A DNA stretch of 64,000 nucleotides from Cricetomys ansorgei (GCA_026225945.1 JAMJFZ010003163.1:22070501-22134500); one strand, 5' to 3'. Numbered from the stretch's first letter, positions 11,083 to 23,788 are shown. Numbers and translations: made by a program. Notes: generated by a model not told the origin, from the letters alone.

Positions 11083-12215
11083 CTTCAAAGCAGTGCTTTT
11101 GGACAGATGGTGACCCCAGCCATAATACTACTTTACTTTCTTCCAGAAGACCAGCTATGGCAGGGTGCTATCAATTGCAGGGACCTACTTGGGTCTCTAG
11201 AATCCCAAAGCTTTCTCCGTGGCCAGTAGGAAGTCCTAGGCAGATTATAGCCCATGTGTTGGTGAGAGGCAAAAGTGAGAAGCTGGGACCTGTGAGTGGT
11301 GGAAGGTAGACACAGGGGCTTTGTGAATCTAGTTGCTTCATTGATGCACCTTCATCTCAGACCAAGGGGCAGACTGCACCTGCAAAGTTATAAAATACCA
11401 TATAACGTGTGTCCTGGTGCCTTCTCCTGGGATAGGCATCTCTACCTGGAATACTCATGGCGAATGTTAGGCCATCTATGGTGGAGGACTTAGTCCACAT
11501 AGTTTGTGGTGTCTCACACAAACTGAATATATAGAGGCATACACTGTTCTTGATAGGTATGCACTCAGTTTAAATAAGCTGTTTTGAAAACTCAAATCTG
11601 CTATAACTGAATTGCTGTAATTTACAAGGAATGAGAAACGCATGAGAAATGTATATTTTCTTTCCCCACAGAGAAAATGAAAGAAGCATTAGTCTTTCAT
11701 TTCTATATGAGATGTGTAGAGTATCAAATATTGAATATGTTTTGAAATCCTAGTAGACTTATTTTCTCACCCTCAAATCCAATCGGAGGAACTGGCATTC
11801 CCATTAAGAGTGAGACTAATCTTTGTTGTATTTCTCTGAAATTACCAAAGGTTACAACAGTTTGCAGTCTTTTGAAACCTGTTCCCAGGCAGACATTGTC
11901 TTGCTCCCAGAGGTCCTTCAGAAGCTCGTCTTTTTTCTGTGTGCGAATCCTAACGTATCATAATAGCACAGGGGAAAGTTGCCATGTAACGTGGATATGT
12001 ATACTCTGCAAACCCAGAGCTAAGTATTTCTGTCTGTGTATCTCAGGCTCTGTGGTCTGTTCTTCAAGTATTGCCTAGATCTAATATTCTATATATTTTG
12101 AGTTGTTTGTGGGGCACAGATCGTCTGACTTACTCTGTGTCTATTATGTGGAGAGCCCTTGCCATACAACCCCGTGTAAGAACTTGCTTGGAAGCTGATT
12201 TTCTTAGCAGAGTTC
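11083..12215. other. Single-copy DNA
   Basis: No gene or repeat recognised. 11510-11850 is AT-rich and SINE-free. Confidence 0.6.
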
Positions 12216-12320
12216 CTAGGCACAGTGGCCACACTGTTCATCCCAGGACTCTAGAGGCAGGGTGAGTTGGAGGCCAGCCTGGTCTACCTACCTAGAGCTA
12301 TACAGTGAGACCCTGCCTGT
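12216..12320 (+). mobile_element. B1-like SINE (plus, diverged)
   Basis: 'aggcacagtggccacactg', 'tcatcccaggactctagagg', 'ttggaggccagcctggtc', 'tacagtgagaccctgcctg'. This is the B1 order with a shortened middle, resembling older B1/PB1 copies. Confidence 0.8.
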
Positions 12321-12327
12321 AAGTAAG

Positions 12328-12356
12328 TCAATCAATCAATCAATCAATCAATCAAT
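12328..12356. repeat. (TCAA)n microsatellite
   Basis: About seven TCAA units directly after the B1, probably grown from its A-rich tail. Confidence 0.95.
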
Positions 12357-13465
12357 ATTCAGAGAGCTTAGAGGCTTGCTCTAAGAGGAGGGCAACAGAA
12401 ATTCTTGACTTGTAAGCTCTCAATAAGCAAAGTTAAAGGAAAGCAAAAACTTCTCTTTGGTTCTGGGAATTCAAACACCTCTGTGCAGCGTGTTAAAGTA
12501 GAAAGATTCTGAAAATAGCAGATGATAGGACGGAGTGAGAGAGTACATTGAGGGGAAGACTCTCAAACGCTTACCCCATAAAGCCTGAGATAGCCCTTGT
12601 TTCTTCTTTCTCCTGTCTGCTGAGGGGCTGTTGGCCTGGGTCAAGTGCCCTATAGCATCTGTGACATTTCTCTCATTACCTCATTCATTGAGAAAAAGAA
12701 ACTGGATCTTTGAAGGCCAAAGAATGATTCTCATTCACCATTGTTTTAAAACACGTGGATGGTAGGACCCGACCCTGAGCATTGATTTGAAAGCTCCGTC
12801 ACTGATTGCAGGTAGTTAGAATTTAACAGGTTGCGTTCATCCCTCTTGAGTTAATTGAAGTAGAATTTTCTGAGAAGGAGTTAGTATAGAAGGCTAAGAT
12901 TCCTCATTGTCCCTGGTGATGATGTTGATTCCATTTCTGGGGTTTTGGTTCTTATTATAAATATCAAACCTGCCAGGATATAAAGCAACTTGTATTTCTG
13001 CACATTTGAATATTAAACCAGTTTTTCCAAATGATAGATTATTCAGAATTAGTTGAGCAGACTTGCTTCTTGTCATGCAGATCATAGTAGGTCTCTGGAC
13101 CTGCAAACTTGTTAAAAGGCCAGAGAGGAAATATTCTAGGCCTCTTGAACCATGCTGCCTATTACAGTGTTCGTAGTGGAAAACAAACAGCTACAGACAA
13201 TGTGTAAATACATGAGCAGGTATGATGGGAAAAGCTTTATTTACAAAACAAGTGACAAGATCTCACCCTTGGGTCTTAGTTTAGCAAATACTGCCAACCG
13301 CACCCAGGCCAATGCCATAAGGAAGGGTGATGCTAAGGGACTCAGACAGGAGCAGTTTGTTCCACTTCTCTTCCTGTTATTGTTTGTATTCATTGCCAGA
13401 GAGAGAAGTAACCTCTCAGCACGACGCAAAACCTGATTCTCTGGCTTGGCATTTAAAGGTTTGGG
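12357..13465. other. Single-copy DNA
   Basis: No recognised repeat. The frames at 12894-13106 and 13152-13436 lack family resemblance and the second abuts the pyrimidine tract. Confidence 0.6.
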
Positions 13466-13541
13466 TTTTTCTCTTTTTTTTTCTTTCCTTTTCTTTTCTT
13501 TTCTTTTCTTTTCTTTTCTTTTCTTTCTTTCTTTTTTTTTT
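13466..13541. repeat. Polypyrimidine (TTTTC)n tract
   Basis: About 75 bases of pure C/T on the plus strand with seven or more TTTTC units. The antisense frame reads as a Lys/Arg/Glu repeat and is an artefact. Mirror-symmetric pyrimidine runs of this length can form triplex DNA. Confidence 0.95.
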
Positions 13542-16139
13542 AATCTCTTGCTTAAGCACATGTTAACTATGTCCAGGTTCTTTCTGTTAAATATCTTGGT
13601 TGCCTTCCCAGACTTCAAATTGCGGTGAATTCATCCCCAAAGGATGATTTGTATCAATTCCCAAGATGCACTTTGAATGTGCTCTGCCTCTGTAATGGAA
13701 ACAGGATTCCAAAGCTTTATTATTTAAGTTCCATAGAAAATAATGACTCATTGGATTGGCCCTTACTCAGCACTGTTAAGGAATACCAAATCCTTTGTTT
13801 TCTATTCTTAGAGCTTTCCATCATCTCAAAGGATCAAATAGTATGAAGATTTTATTTAGAACCACAGATAAGGCATTAGCTTTGATTTCTTTTTTCCCAG
13901 TAAAACTTAGATAAATTCAGATAATATAATAATGAGGCTTTTCCCCTTTTTCTTCCCCACTAAGCATTTTCTAACAGAAAACGACAAACAACCCCAAAAA
14001 TAAAGTTATGAGTGCCGGAATCATTTACCCCGACACTTGTGTGTAATGGTTTCCCTGCTGCTCCATTGTTGCAGTAAGGACCCTCTTCCATAGAACACCA
14101 GGTCACGAGGCTTAGTGGCATCTACCTCTTCTGCGGAGAAAATGAGTAAAGGGTCTGGCGGCAGCAGTGGTGGTGTTCAGCTGGGCAGCGGGTTTCGTGG
14201 TCAGCTCTTCCATTTAAAGGCATTCTTGGGGTCTTCACTTGCCCCACTCAAGGGCTGCTGTGTTGACGGAAAAGCGATGTGAACAGAAATCGTATCCTTA
14301 AATTGAAGCTTTCCTGTTGCTCGCCCTCACCTGGGGACCTCCAGTCTTAACCATCACTAAAGTGGCCTCATTCTCTTGATTTAGCCAGGACTCTGCCTGG
14401 GAAGTACTTACCGTTCATCCTGCCTCCTCTTTTTCTCAGCAACAACACAGGGCCATGCTGAAGGTATGAATTTTGCAATTCAAACCCCTGCCATCCTCTT
14501 CTTATATAAAACCAGAAGGATGCTAACTGTCCTCATGCCACGCAGTGCCTTTGAAGCCCAGTGAGGATGTGCACTTAAGAACTTAGCCCGTTGAGTCACT
14601 TTAGCATTGACTCTCTGACTCCGCCGTGTTCGGGACCTTCTGCTACCTTTACAAAAATAGCTCCACACCTGGTGCTGTTCATCTCAGAACGTTCCATGTA
14701 AAATCACCCGCGTACAAAGCAGATTGCTCGGGACAGAGTGCTGACACTGTCCCCACTGTGTAGAGTAAGCGGCACCCCAGAAATGCCATTTCAGATACTG
14801 AAGTCAGTAAGGAAAAGTCCAAGCAACGACATTTACGTCTTCTGGTTTGGGGCTCTGGTCTGAAAGCGTCGCTTTCTCGGGCCATGGCACTTTACTGCCC
14901 AGGGCCAAGCTTTCTCTATTAAGGCGCTCTCCTGTGCTTCTGTTGATCTTGCTTTCAATTGCTCTGGAAATGACTGTCTTCCAAAGTGCACACTTCTCAT
15001 TTGTCTGTATTTAGAACTGGACCAAGCCAAAGGTAGCTGCTAAATTTGGCAACCGTCTTCACTATCCTTTCCATGTGACCCAATCAAGAAAAGGAAGGCA
15101 CTTAATTTTATGTAGATTATATGGGATATGAGTTAAGGCTCTAGCATTTTCTGCCGTGTCAAATGAGCTAAAGCCTTCCCCCAAAGCCAGCCAGGAGAAC
15201 ATATGATACCATTTGCACTGGCCGAAAGTTTCACGCTGTTCTTCTATAATTATAATGGCCTGATCCACGTGGGTGGATCTCAGCTAACAATCATTAATCT
15301 ACCGAGCTTTAGTATCAGTGGCCCATCTTGGACTTCTTCGTGTAAGGACAGCTTCGTTAAAATTCTGCTGCCTGGTGCCTGAGGTTTCTGGGAAGGGGTT
15401 TTTCTTTGCCTTTCTTCACTATGGGGATGGATCGCCTCTCTCTTCCCTTCCCCAAGTTACTGTTTGTGCTCTCCCTTGATCTTCTGCTTGTCCCTTTATT
15501 TCCCCACGTTGTGCAAGCTTCTTTCTGTGTGACCAGGAATCTGTTTAGCAGACCATATTGTGAGTGAAGGGCCAGCGTTTGTTGCCTGGTTTTGGCAACG
15601 CTGGGCAGTCAGCTGGGATGTAATTAAGACTCTGAGAACAGGCTGTCTTCTCCACGGGAAGGGCGTGTTAGATGGTGCTGGGATTTGGGGCTGTCAGTTT
15701 GGCCAAGGCTGGAGACAGAAAGCTAGGGACAGAGATATTTCCTTTCATTTATAATCCCTTTATGTACAGTGTGTGCACTTGGCGGAGTTTACATATAACC
15801 TAGTAGCTGGAGTTTACAAGCCAGCGCAGTGAAATTAGCATATGTTACATGTATATTTTAGCAATATTTTAAAGCAAGTGCATATTTCCAAAGTGAATTA
15901 TGCATGGATGACAGCAATAGGGTTGTGTTGCACTGGGTGTCAAATCCCACAACTTTTTGTCGAGACTGTGGATTTTACACTAAAAAGGCAGAAAGACTAA
16001 ACGAAGTAAAACAGTTTTAATTTTTAACAGTTTGGTTTGGCCCAAGGAGCCAGACTGTGGCAGATATAACTGACATTTGAATAATTGGATTAATTTAGAG
16101 AAGGGCAAAGCCAGTTTGGACTGTTGTGCTTGTGCATGT
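13542..16139. other. Long single-copy stretch
   Basis: About 2.6 kb with no recognised repeat. Only short antisense frames (14480-15268) of no evident family. An interrupted hairpin lies at 15572-15605. Possible conserved non-coding sequence, not demonstrable by eye. Confidence 0.5.
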
Positions 16140-16180
16140 TTCTCTCTCTGTTTCTCTCCCTCTCTCTCTCTCTCTTCCTT
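16140..16180. repeat. (TC)n tract
   Basis: CT dinucleotides with TTT and CCC interruptions. Confidence 0.9.
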
Positions 16181-17774
16181 TTTAGTCTGCAGAAATGGAG
16201 TTGTGTGGGTTAAATGTGCACCTTATGTGATACCAAGCTGAGCCTGAGGGACTGCTCTAAACTTTATGAAATTGCTGTTGCATTAATTTGGTTTAATACA
16301 GACATATGTGCACATTCACATAGTATTCTGTATTCGTCATACATTGTCTAAAAAGAAATTCACTGTGTACCCTCTGTTCAATGCAACCCTTAACATGTGT
16401 GTATGTGTACTGCATACTTAAGCATGTTGTATGTGCACTTGGGAACTTACTGAATCCAGTTTGAAGAAGACACACACTTCACAGGCCATGTTGGAAAACA
16501 AAAGTGCAGATAATGCACCTCACCAGGACGCTGGTGAGCCTGCCCCTTCCCACATCGGTGTGCTACGGGGAAGCATCAGTGCCAAACAAGAAGAGCCTAA
16601 TTTGCTGTCCGGGGTATCAGTAGCCAAATTCCACACGGTTAGTTCTTCAGCTCTAAATTCCTTCAGGGTTGTAGGACTTTCTTAACTCCTTGGATGAGAA
16701 CAATCACAGCAGCCTAAAACCAAGTACAATGCCATGAGAATATCCACTCTGCAAATCCGCTAATGAGATCTGCCATCTAGAAGCAGCAGACCAAGACTAG
16801 AACTGGTAGCAGCCAGTCTAATCGTGCAGGCGGACTCCCAGAGCCCTCCCCAGCAGGACATTAGTAGACATTAGCACTAGGGCAGGAAGTGTTGATGTAC
16901 GGTTTATAATGTTAGCACCCAGTTAGGCAGGTATAACACACATGCTAGGAATCTTGTACCAAGACAGCGTGTGTTGGTTCAGACTAATGAGAACCACAGG
17001 AGAGGAACCCTAACCCTTACCAAGCAGATCTAGTACTCAGCTGGTGGCAAGGCCCTGGCTTGATGTTTGCAAGCACGAAAAGTGTCTGCAAGTTTTCTTC
17101 CACTGTGCCATTCTGGACTGTGAAGCCCGAACTGTTAGTATCTCCCACTAGAACTCTATTTCATCTGGTGTCACTTGGGCTGGGCAGAGCGGAAGCTCAC
17201 AGTGTCGTTGCTGCCATGCTGTGAGCATAAGGTGTGACCCTCCTCTCAGATTCCCTGGCTTCCCTCCAGGTGTTTTCTGAATAGTTCCAAGATACTTTCA
17301 GGTTTACTTTGTAAATGGGGCAGTGAAGCCTTCTCGTCTCCTGACTGGTTCTCCCAAAGCCTTTTAAAATCATGTGTTTTTCTGGGGCCGCCTCGAATGT
17401 CCCAGGGAGAAGCTGCCATCTGTCCTTTACGTTAGCAGAATCTTCTGTCCTGCCTACCCAATGTGCTTGTCCCAGAGATAGATGTTGTTAATTAAAGGGC
17501 GGCATTTGTCCCTTATCTGAAATAAATCTCTCTTGCCGGAAGAACTGCTTTCTGAACCTCAGGAAGCAGGTAAGGGCATTCCTGCCAGTGTCCTGGCTTT
17601 ACGAAAGCCTAGATCCCGCTTCTGTCCCTACGTTAGACTTGCAAATTAGGGACATATTTGTCTTTTTGTTGTTGTTTCTGTAAATCTTTTTTGCTTATTT
17701 TCTGTTAGTTTATTAACCAAAATTATGACCTTTTATAGGAGCTTATGTAACAAATGTAGCACGTTCCAGTAACT
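16181..17774. other. Single-copy DNA
   Basis: No recognised repeat. A strong splice-donor-like string (CAG then GTAAGG) at 17567 has no accompanying exon. TTAATTAA occurs at 17488-17495. Confidence 0.55.

Positions 17775-17821
<47 letters not shown>
17775..17821. repeat. (TG)n microsatellite, about 23 units
   Basis: Uninterrupted TG run, one of the longest pure dinucleotide repeats in the window and likely polymorphic. Confidence 0.97.
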
Positions 17822-17823
<2 letters not shown>

Positions 17824-18336
17824 GGAGAGTGATGTTTGGTTCCCAGATGTTATCCCCTGTCCCCTATACTGCATCTTTGTACAGTAGCTCTGACAGCACC
17901 TTTGTGCAACCTCTCCTCTTTGCTAGTGCACAGTCTTTGTTCATATATATTCTACCTTCCACCCGTAAGCAAAGAAGATACAAATGTCTGTCCCCAGCAA
18001 ATATCTAGGGTTCTGCCAGACTTGAGCTAGAATTCATAGAGGAAGAGAAAGCATCTTCCTTAACCTGCCTGATCTGCATCTCCAGAAACAAAGAAAATGC
18101 CTGGGTGGGAAAGCAGCTGGGGAAACGTGGATATGATTAGCCATCTGAAAGTGTCTTTCTACTCTGATCCTATTAAGTCTGGAGATTGCCAGGGTCCAGC
18201 TTTATAGAAATGAGAAGACAGCATCTCCTGGCTGAGGAGTGAGGGACCAGGGTGGCCCAGCTGTCCTCGTGTTGACAGGAAGGATCGCAGAGTTCCCTGT
18301 TTCACTGGTGTGCCCTTACTTTCCTGGTGACTTGTA
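17822..18336. other. Single-copy DNA
   Basis: No gene or repeat recognised. Confidence 0.6.
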
Positions 18337-18672
18337 GTGGTTACTTTCTCACTGCCACAAGGCAACAGCTGACTGAAGCAACTTCAGGGTCGAAGGGCTT
18401 CTTTCAGCTCGTGGCTCCAGAGGGTTTCAGTTCTTGCTGGGAAGGCACGACACTCGAGTGTTGAGATGGCGGCTTGCTCGTATGCTTTGGTCTGGGAAGC
18501 AGAGAAAGCAAACTGTGAAAACAGAGATTATACCCTCCAAAGACCCGCCCTCAGGGACTAGGCCAGTTCCCACCTCCCGAAGGCACCAAGCCTCCAGAGT
18601 AGCACCCCAGGCTCAGGGATCGCAAAACATGAGCCGGTGGAAGACATTTCAGATTGAAACCACAACACATTT
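18337..18672 (-). mobile_element. L1 3'-UTR-type repeat (minus)
   Basis: Left end 'tggttactttctcactgcc' and right end 'acatttcagattgaaaccac' bracket blocks typical of a common rodent repeat: 'gggcttctttcagctcgtgg', 'gattataccctccaaagacc', 'agttcccacctcccgaagg'. These correspond to the antisense of an L1 3' untranslated region. No ORF2 part is left. Confidence 0.65.
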
Positions 18673-19119
18673 AACACTTCAACTAAAGCTCTAGTCTGAC
18701 GTGCAGTGAGCGGGCCCTGTTGAAAGGAATACTCAGAATCCGCACGGTTATCCTTTTGCTCATCACAAAGACTAAAAACAGAGCAAGTGACGTGGGAGAA
18801 TAAGCAGGACAGTAGGAACGGTGGCAGGCATGCCAAGAGGCTAGGACTCTTCCGGGAGGCTGGCTGCTCACCTCCGCACTGCTGCTCTTTGGTGGAGCCA
18901 TGTTGTCAGACCTCACATCTGGAGGTAGATGGAGTGGATGTGAGTCGGCAGTGTTGGCAGATAATTCCGTATTTTGCAATGGCGCTGGTCAGGTGAAACT
19001 CAGGTGAAGCGGAATGCCCACCCCAGGCTGCTGCGTTGCTTATGCGGATAGGTGCAGTGCAGTGACTTTCTAAGCAAAGTCACGCTAAATCACGAACTGG
19101 AGAGGCATTTTGGGGACAG
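18673..19119. other. Single-copy DNA
   Basis: Overlapping frames of 70-98 codons on both strands with no recognisable protein; no repeat identified. Confidence 0.55.
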
Positions 19120-19804
19120 AAATTTTTTAAATTTATCTATATCTCTCTCATACAATACATCCCACCACTCTTCCCAGTTCCCCCCACCTCCCCTCTCCCC
19201 CAGATCCTCTCCTCCTCCTTTTTCCTTCAGAAAAGAGCAGGCCTCCCAGGGATGTCAGCCGAACAGTGTAACAAAATACAATAAGACTGGGCACAAACCC
19301 TCATATCGAGACTAGAAGAGGCAACCCAGTAGGAGGAAAAGGGTCCCAAGAGTAGGCAAAAAAAGTCAGAGACAACCCCCTACACCTCCCAATTAGGAGT
19401 CCTATAAGAACACTAAGCTAAATAACCTTAACATACATGCAGAAGGCCTAGCGCAGACCCATGCAGGCTGCATGATGGCCGCCCAGTCTCTGTGAGCTCC
19501 TGAGCCCTGCTTAGTGGGTTCTGTGGGCCGTGTTCTTTAGGTGTCCTCACCCCTCTGGCTCCTAGAATCCTTCCTCCCCTTCTTCCACAGGTTTCCCCAG
19601 GCTCCGCCTAGTGTCTGGTTGTGGGTCCCTGGATCCGCTCCCATCAACTGTTAGAGGAAGCCTCTCTGATGACAATTGGGCTAGGCACCAATCTATGAGT
19701 ATAGCAGTATATCATTAGGAATCATTAGATTCTACCCTAGGCCTCTGAGATACCCAGCCTCAGTTTCTGGCCATCCAGGTAGTGTCGGCCTGGGCTCTGG
19801 GGGA
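19120..19804 (-). mobile_element. Rodent L1 3' end (Lx-like, minus, 5'-truncated)
   Basis: The left edge is the antisense of the rodent L1 3' terminus (AATTTTTTAAATTTATC, then 'ctctctcatacaatacatcc'). It continues 'cttcagaaaagagcaggcc', 'ggaggaaaagggtcccaag', 'gggctaggcaccaatctatg'. About 685 bp of 3' UTR remain; ORF2 is absent, as expected for 5' truncation. The left end would be the poly(A) side. Confidence 0.85.
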
Positions 19805-19896
19805 GAAACATTTTAAAAAGGAAACTTAGTAACAAAATATACTTTGGGTTATCTCATGTTGAATCTTTAATTAATGTGCTCTTTTGTATGCCATCT

Positions 19897-19935
19897 CCTT
19901 CCTTCCTTCCTTCCTTCCTTCCTTCTTTCCTTCCT
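19897..19935. repeat. (CCTT)n microsatellite
   Basis: Nine or more CCTT units at the A-tail side of the following reverse B1. Confidence 0.95.
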
Positions 19936-20085
19936 ATTTTTTGAGATAATGTCTTTCTACTATGTAGCCCTGGTTGTCCTGGAACTTGCCATGTAGACCA
20001 GTCTGGCCTCAAACTCACAGAGATCCACTTGCCTCTGCCTACCGAGTGGAGGGATTAAAGGTGTGTACCACTATGCCCCATCTGA
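19936..20085 (-). mobile_element. B1 SINE (reverse)
   Basis: 'ttttttgagataatgtct', 'tgtagccctggttgtcctgg', 'tgtagaccagtctggcctc', 'gtggagggattaaaggtgtg'. A nearly full-length B1 read on the minus strand. Confidence 0.9.
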
Positions 20086-20099
20086 TTACTGTGCAATTT

Positions 20100-20480
20100 T
20101 AAAAGTGCTGTAAGTGCCTTTGGCTTTCTGCTCACCTCTAGAGGCATGTTCATTGTGGGGTTTATAATGGCTACAGGATGCTCCGGCTCCATTCATCATT
20201 CCAGGGATGAATCACAATATACAAAATCATTCCTTTATCCCCAGCACTGAAGTCCTTCTTGCTTTGACACCACTGTAAAGTCGTGTTGCAGTTAGATCTT
20301 TATCCCTGGCCTGCTTTTCCTTAGTTTGGATTCATCCCTTAGAATTGAGAGGGAAAATGACTAATTGAAAAGGCATGAATGTCTTTAGGACACTCTGCCT
20401 ATATCATCAGGTTGCTTCCAAAAGTGTCGCACCAGTTTACACTACAGTCAGCCAAGTATGACTGTAGAGTTTTAAATGCA
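20100..20480. mobile_element. Possible ancient L1-like fragment
   Basis: Strings such as 'ggttgcttccaaaagtgtcg' then 'caccagtttacactac', preceded by 'ttggattcatcccttagaa', resemble an old mammalian L1-derived block (normally '...ttgtaccaatttacactccc'). Highly diverged, so the call is tentative. Confidence 0.35.
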
Positions 20481-20637
20481 GACTGGATAGCCTTTCTGTT
20501 GTAGCGAACTCTCCATTAGTAAATAGAAATCAGATTCCACCGATGCTCTAGAGGGCATGTCCACACATCTATTGACTATTTGTATTTGTTCATAAAACAT
20601 CTGTATTTTCTATGGTGGAATTTTGTTGAGGTTTTCT

Positions 20638-20824
20638 GGTGTGTGTGTGTGTGTGTCTGTGTATCTGTGTGTGTCTGTATGTTTATATGTCTGTGTGTAT
20701 ACATATATGCGTGTCTGTGTGTATATGTGTGTTTATGTGTCTCTTTGTGTACATATATGTATCTCTGTGTGTGTTTATATGTCTCCGTGTGTATATGTGT
20801 GTTTATGTCTGTGTTTGTGTGTGT
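20638..20824. repeat. Cryptic TG-rich simple repeat
   Basis: About 187 bases of TGTG broken by TCTG, TATA and TTTA motifs, with quasi-repeating blocks ('gtgtgtttatatgtct', 'gtgtgtatatgtgtgttta'). Every frame stays open on both strands because of composition, giving Cys/Val and Thr/His repeats that are not genes. Confidence 0.95.
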
Positions 20825-21389
20825 TCTTTCTGCTAACAACTGATAACTGATTTAGGAAGTCCTCCTGGCAGGGCCTCTTCCAGAGTCCTCAGTCTCAGTG
20901 CTGCTGCAGCTGCTAGTTTTAACATTCACTTGGAATTGGGCCAGGCATCAAGCAGGACCCCCTTCCTGAAGAGGGGCTCTTGTGTGTCTGCTAAACCACA
21001 GCTCAGGGCTGATTCTGACAATATGGTTTTGGCAGAGCCAGCTGATACAATCACGGCACGTCTGCTGTTCTACGAAACTCAAATTTGGATGATGGTTACC
21101 AGTGCTTTTTCCTTCGGTAACTACTTTCCATGTCTTCATCTTTTGTCTGCTGCCTCCTCCCTCCCTTCTGTCCCTCCTCCATGTGGCTCGTGTTGTAACT
21201 ACAGATGACATACAATTGGAGTTTCCTGTAGCCTGTCCTGATGGAAGGAGCATTGAGCCAGCAATGTGGCCACAAGGAGTTCTTTTATTGGCTTTGCCCC
21301 TTGTTTAATAGCATAATTACAACAACAAATACCTAGCCAGGGCTGAAACGCATTCTTCATATTCTCTTGCTTTTGCTTGCTCTCACTCT
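20825..21389. other. Single-copy DNA
   Basis: No repeat recognised. Open frames on both strands (20930-21253) overlap and lack protein features. Confidence 0.55.
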
Positions 21390-21512
21390 CTCTGTTAAGA
21401 CAGGGTTGCATTGTTGGCTTTGAACTCAGTGTTCGTCTTGCTAACCTGGGACCAACAATCCTCTTCAGCCTCCTGAGTGATGGGAGTACATTGCACGCCA
21501 CCAAGCCCACTT
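21390..21512 (-). mobile_element. B1-like SINE (reverse, diverged)
   Basis: 'taagacagggttgcattg', 'ggctttgaactcagtg', 'cagcctcctgagtgatggg', 'acgccaccaagccc' follow the antisense B1/PB1 order with several changes. Confidence 0.7.
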
Positions 21513-23602
21513 CCTTGGGTAGTCATGAGTCTTTGTGAGCATCTGTGAATAAACAAACACCGTGTCTCATTTAGAAGAGGAAACTCAAGTACTTATCCAG
21601 TCTCCCTTCATCTCTCTAAACTGGAATAGGCTTTCATCTCTGCAACTCTCAGTCTTCCTGTCTGCCACATGGGGTTGTTCCTCTTTAACTTGCTGTGGTA
21701 GCACAGAACTCAGATGTGTTGGTCAGGTCGGGTTGATGAAGACAGGAGATGGACCGTAGTCACTAACTAGCTTACCTCTCCAGCCCCTCAGCTTCTTTAG
21801 TCACAAAATGTAGAAGCTGAGTCACATTCACTCGGTGGTTCCTGTCAGCTGTAACTTTTTCTCATTGCTACAGTGAAGAAGCCTCATGGAGTTCCCAGAG
21901 TTCCCACACATACTACACGTGTAGTCAACCCTGTGTTTGGTCCAGCTGTCACCCTCAGCCAGCTTTCTCAGGAAGTGTGAACTGTTAGGAAAGAGGAAGT
22001 CTCCTCTTGAGTATGCATGGGGGGGGGGGGGCGCAGAGGGAATCCCTTACCCCAAGTAGAGCCCTTTGTGTGGGTCACCCTGAAGCCAGCTGGGGCTGTT
22101 ACTTTGACTCTGATTGTATCGTGATCCCTTAAAATCTACAAAGGAGAATGAACTTGGTTTCCACCTCTCTCCACAGTTCACTCTCCTGTGGGAACTTAAT
22201 TAAGGAAGGTAATGGAGACCCTGAGTTAGCTCCTCTCAAACCTGCATAGCTTAATGCATTAATTCAAGCTGAATTTCCTGCAAAATAATTTTAGAAAACT
22301 AAGGCTCACCTTGCATATGGCACACAGCCTGGTAAGCAAGGGTCACGAGATAGACAAAAGGCAGGTGGCCCGGCACTGAGAACGGAGGTTATTTTTGCTG
22401 CTGGGCTCTCGCCATTTCAGAGTTCAACAGTGGCAAGACCGCTTGGCAGGAGGCTGACCCCAGATGCTCTCCCTTCACTGGCAGTGGGGCATTGGCCCCT
22501 GAGCTGCCGGGAATAGGCAAATCTAGGCCACATTTAACACTCCCAAAAGTGTCTGCCTAGACTTCCTCCCACTTCATACCTAATTGCTACTTCCAGAGGA
22601 TTCATTTGGAGTGAAGTAACAGCCTTAATTGGTCACCTCCCTGAATGCCTCTTTAAAGCCTCCGGCGGTGGCATCTTGACATCTTCTTTGGCAGCAGGTA
22701 CATATCCATATTGCGTCTTTTTCTTTGGTTAAACAGGGTCTTAGTTTGAGCATCCTCAGAATAAAGCCCTGTAGGTAAAGGGTGGAAGTGTGGGTGCTTC
22801 TAGCTCCATCTCTCCTGAGGGTAAGTTTTACCGTTTGTGATGTAAAAGCTCTGACCTACTGTCAGGCCTTCAAATTCAAGTGCTCATGCCAAGTAGAGAA
22901 AACGAGGGAGAAGGGAACAGACTGGGAAAGGGATAGTGCCTGGAAAGAACCTGGAGAAGTTCAGAGTGAGTAGAATGCACCCTGATTGGCTGACATCTAA
23001 ATGAACATTTTAAACTTAGGTAATTTATATTATCTAGAGTGAATGCAAGCTAACTGGATTGGGCCAGGCAGTAAGTTGGAGAGCACTGTGAATTTATATG
23101 AAGGGCAAGGATGAGTTCTTGGCACTGGCTTTCTCTAGAATGTCAGTGAGTATTTCTCCATTGTCAAAAAAAGCCAGAAATTTAAATACGTATATAATTT
23201 ACATGAATGTGTGTGTGTGTGTGTGTGTGTATTAGACGTATGATCAAATAGTCTCTATAGTCAAATAGAACCCTTGTTTGTCACCTTCATCTGACACTAA
23301 AGATTGTTTCAGTACCAGCTGTCTTTGAGACCTTAGCCAAGACAACAAGCTTCCCGCACCTCATCCGCTGTCATCTCCTGATGCTGGAGAAACACTGACT
23401 AACCCTACAGGGGTCTGCTAAGGAGCACGTGCGGTCACTTGTAGAAAACCACTCTGAAACATGAATAATGTATCAGTGCAGGTCACAACTGCCATGTAAG
23501 CTATTAAAAGGGATCCTTTGGATTTCTAACTTGCTACTCTGCAAAATCAAGGCACTCAACTCTTTAAAGATGGCTAAGAGAACCATCGAGAATTCTCCAT
23601 GA
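21513..23602. other. Single-copy DNA with G13 and (TG)n tracts
   Basis: 13 consecutive Gs lie at 22019-22031 and (TG)n at 23208-23230. Otherwise no repeat or exon recognised over about 2 kb. Confidence 0.6.
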
Positions 23603-23788
23603 TAGGAGCAGCAAGATGGCTTATAGATAAAGACATTTCTGCGAAGCCTGACAACCTGAGTTCACCTTGCAGGACTCACATGGTGGAACAAGAGAGAACG
23701 GACTCCTACAAGTTGTCCTGTGGAATACATGCTCGCTCTAATGCAAACAGGTGTAGACAGAGAGATAGACAGGCAGGCAGACAGACAG

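Noticed and set aside
13241..13618. Lys/Glu/Arg-rich 125-codon antisense frame
   Set aside because: The basic stretch is only the translated (TTTTC)n tract.
20576..20850. Five overlapping Cys/Val or Thr/His-rich frames
   Set aside because: Produced by the TG-rich simple repeat, which has no stop codons in most frames.
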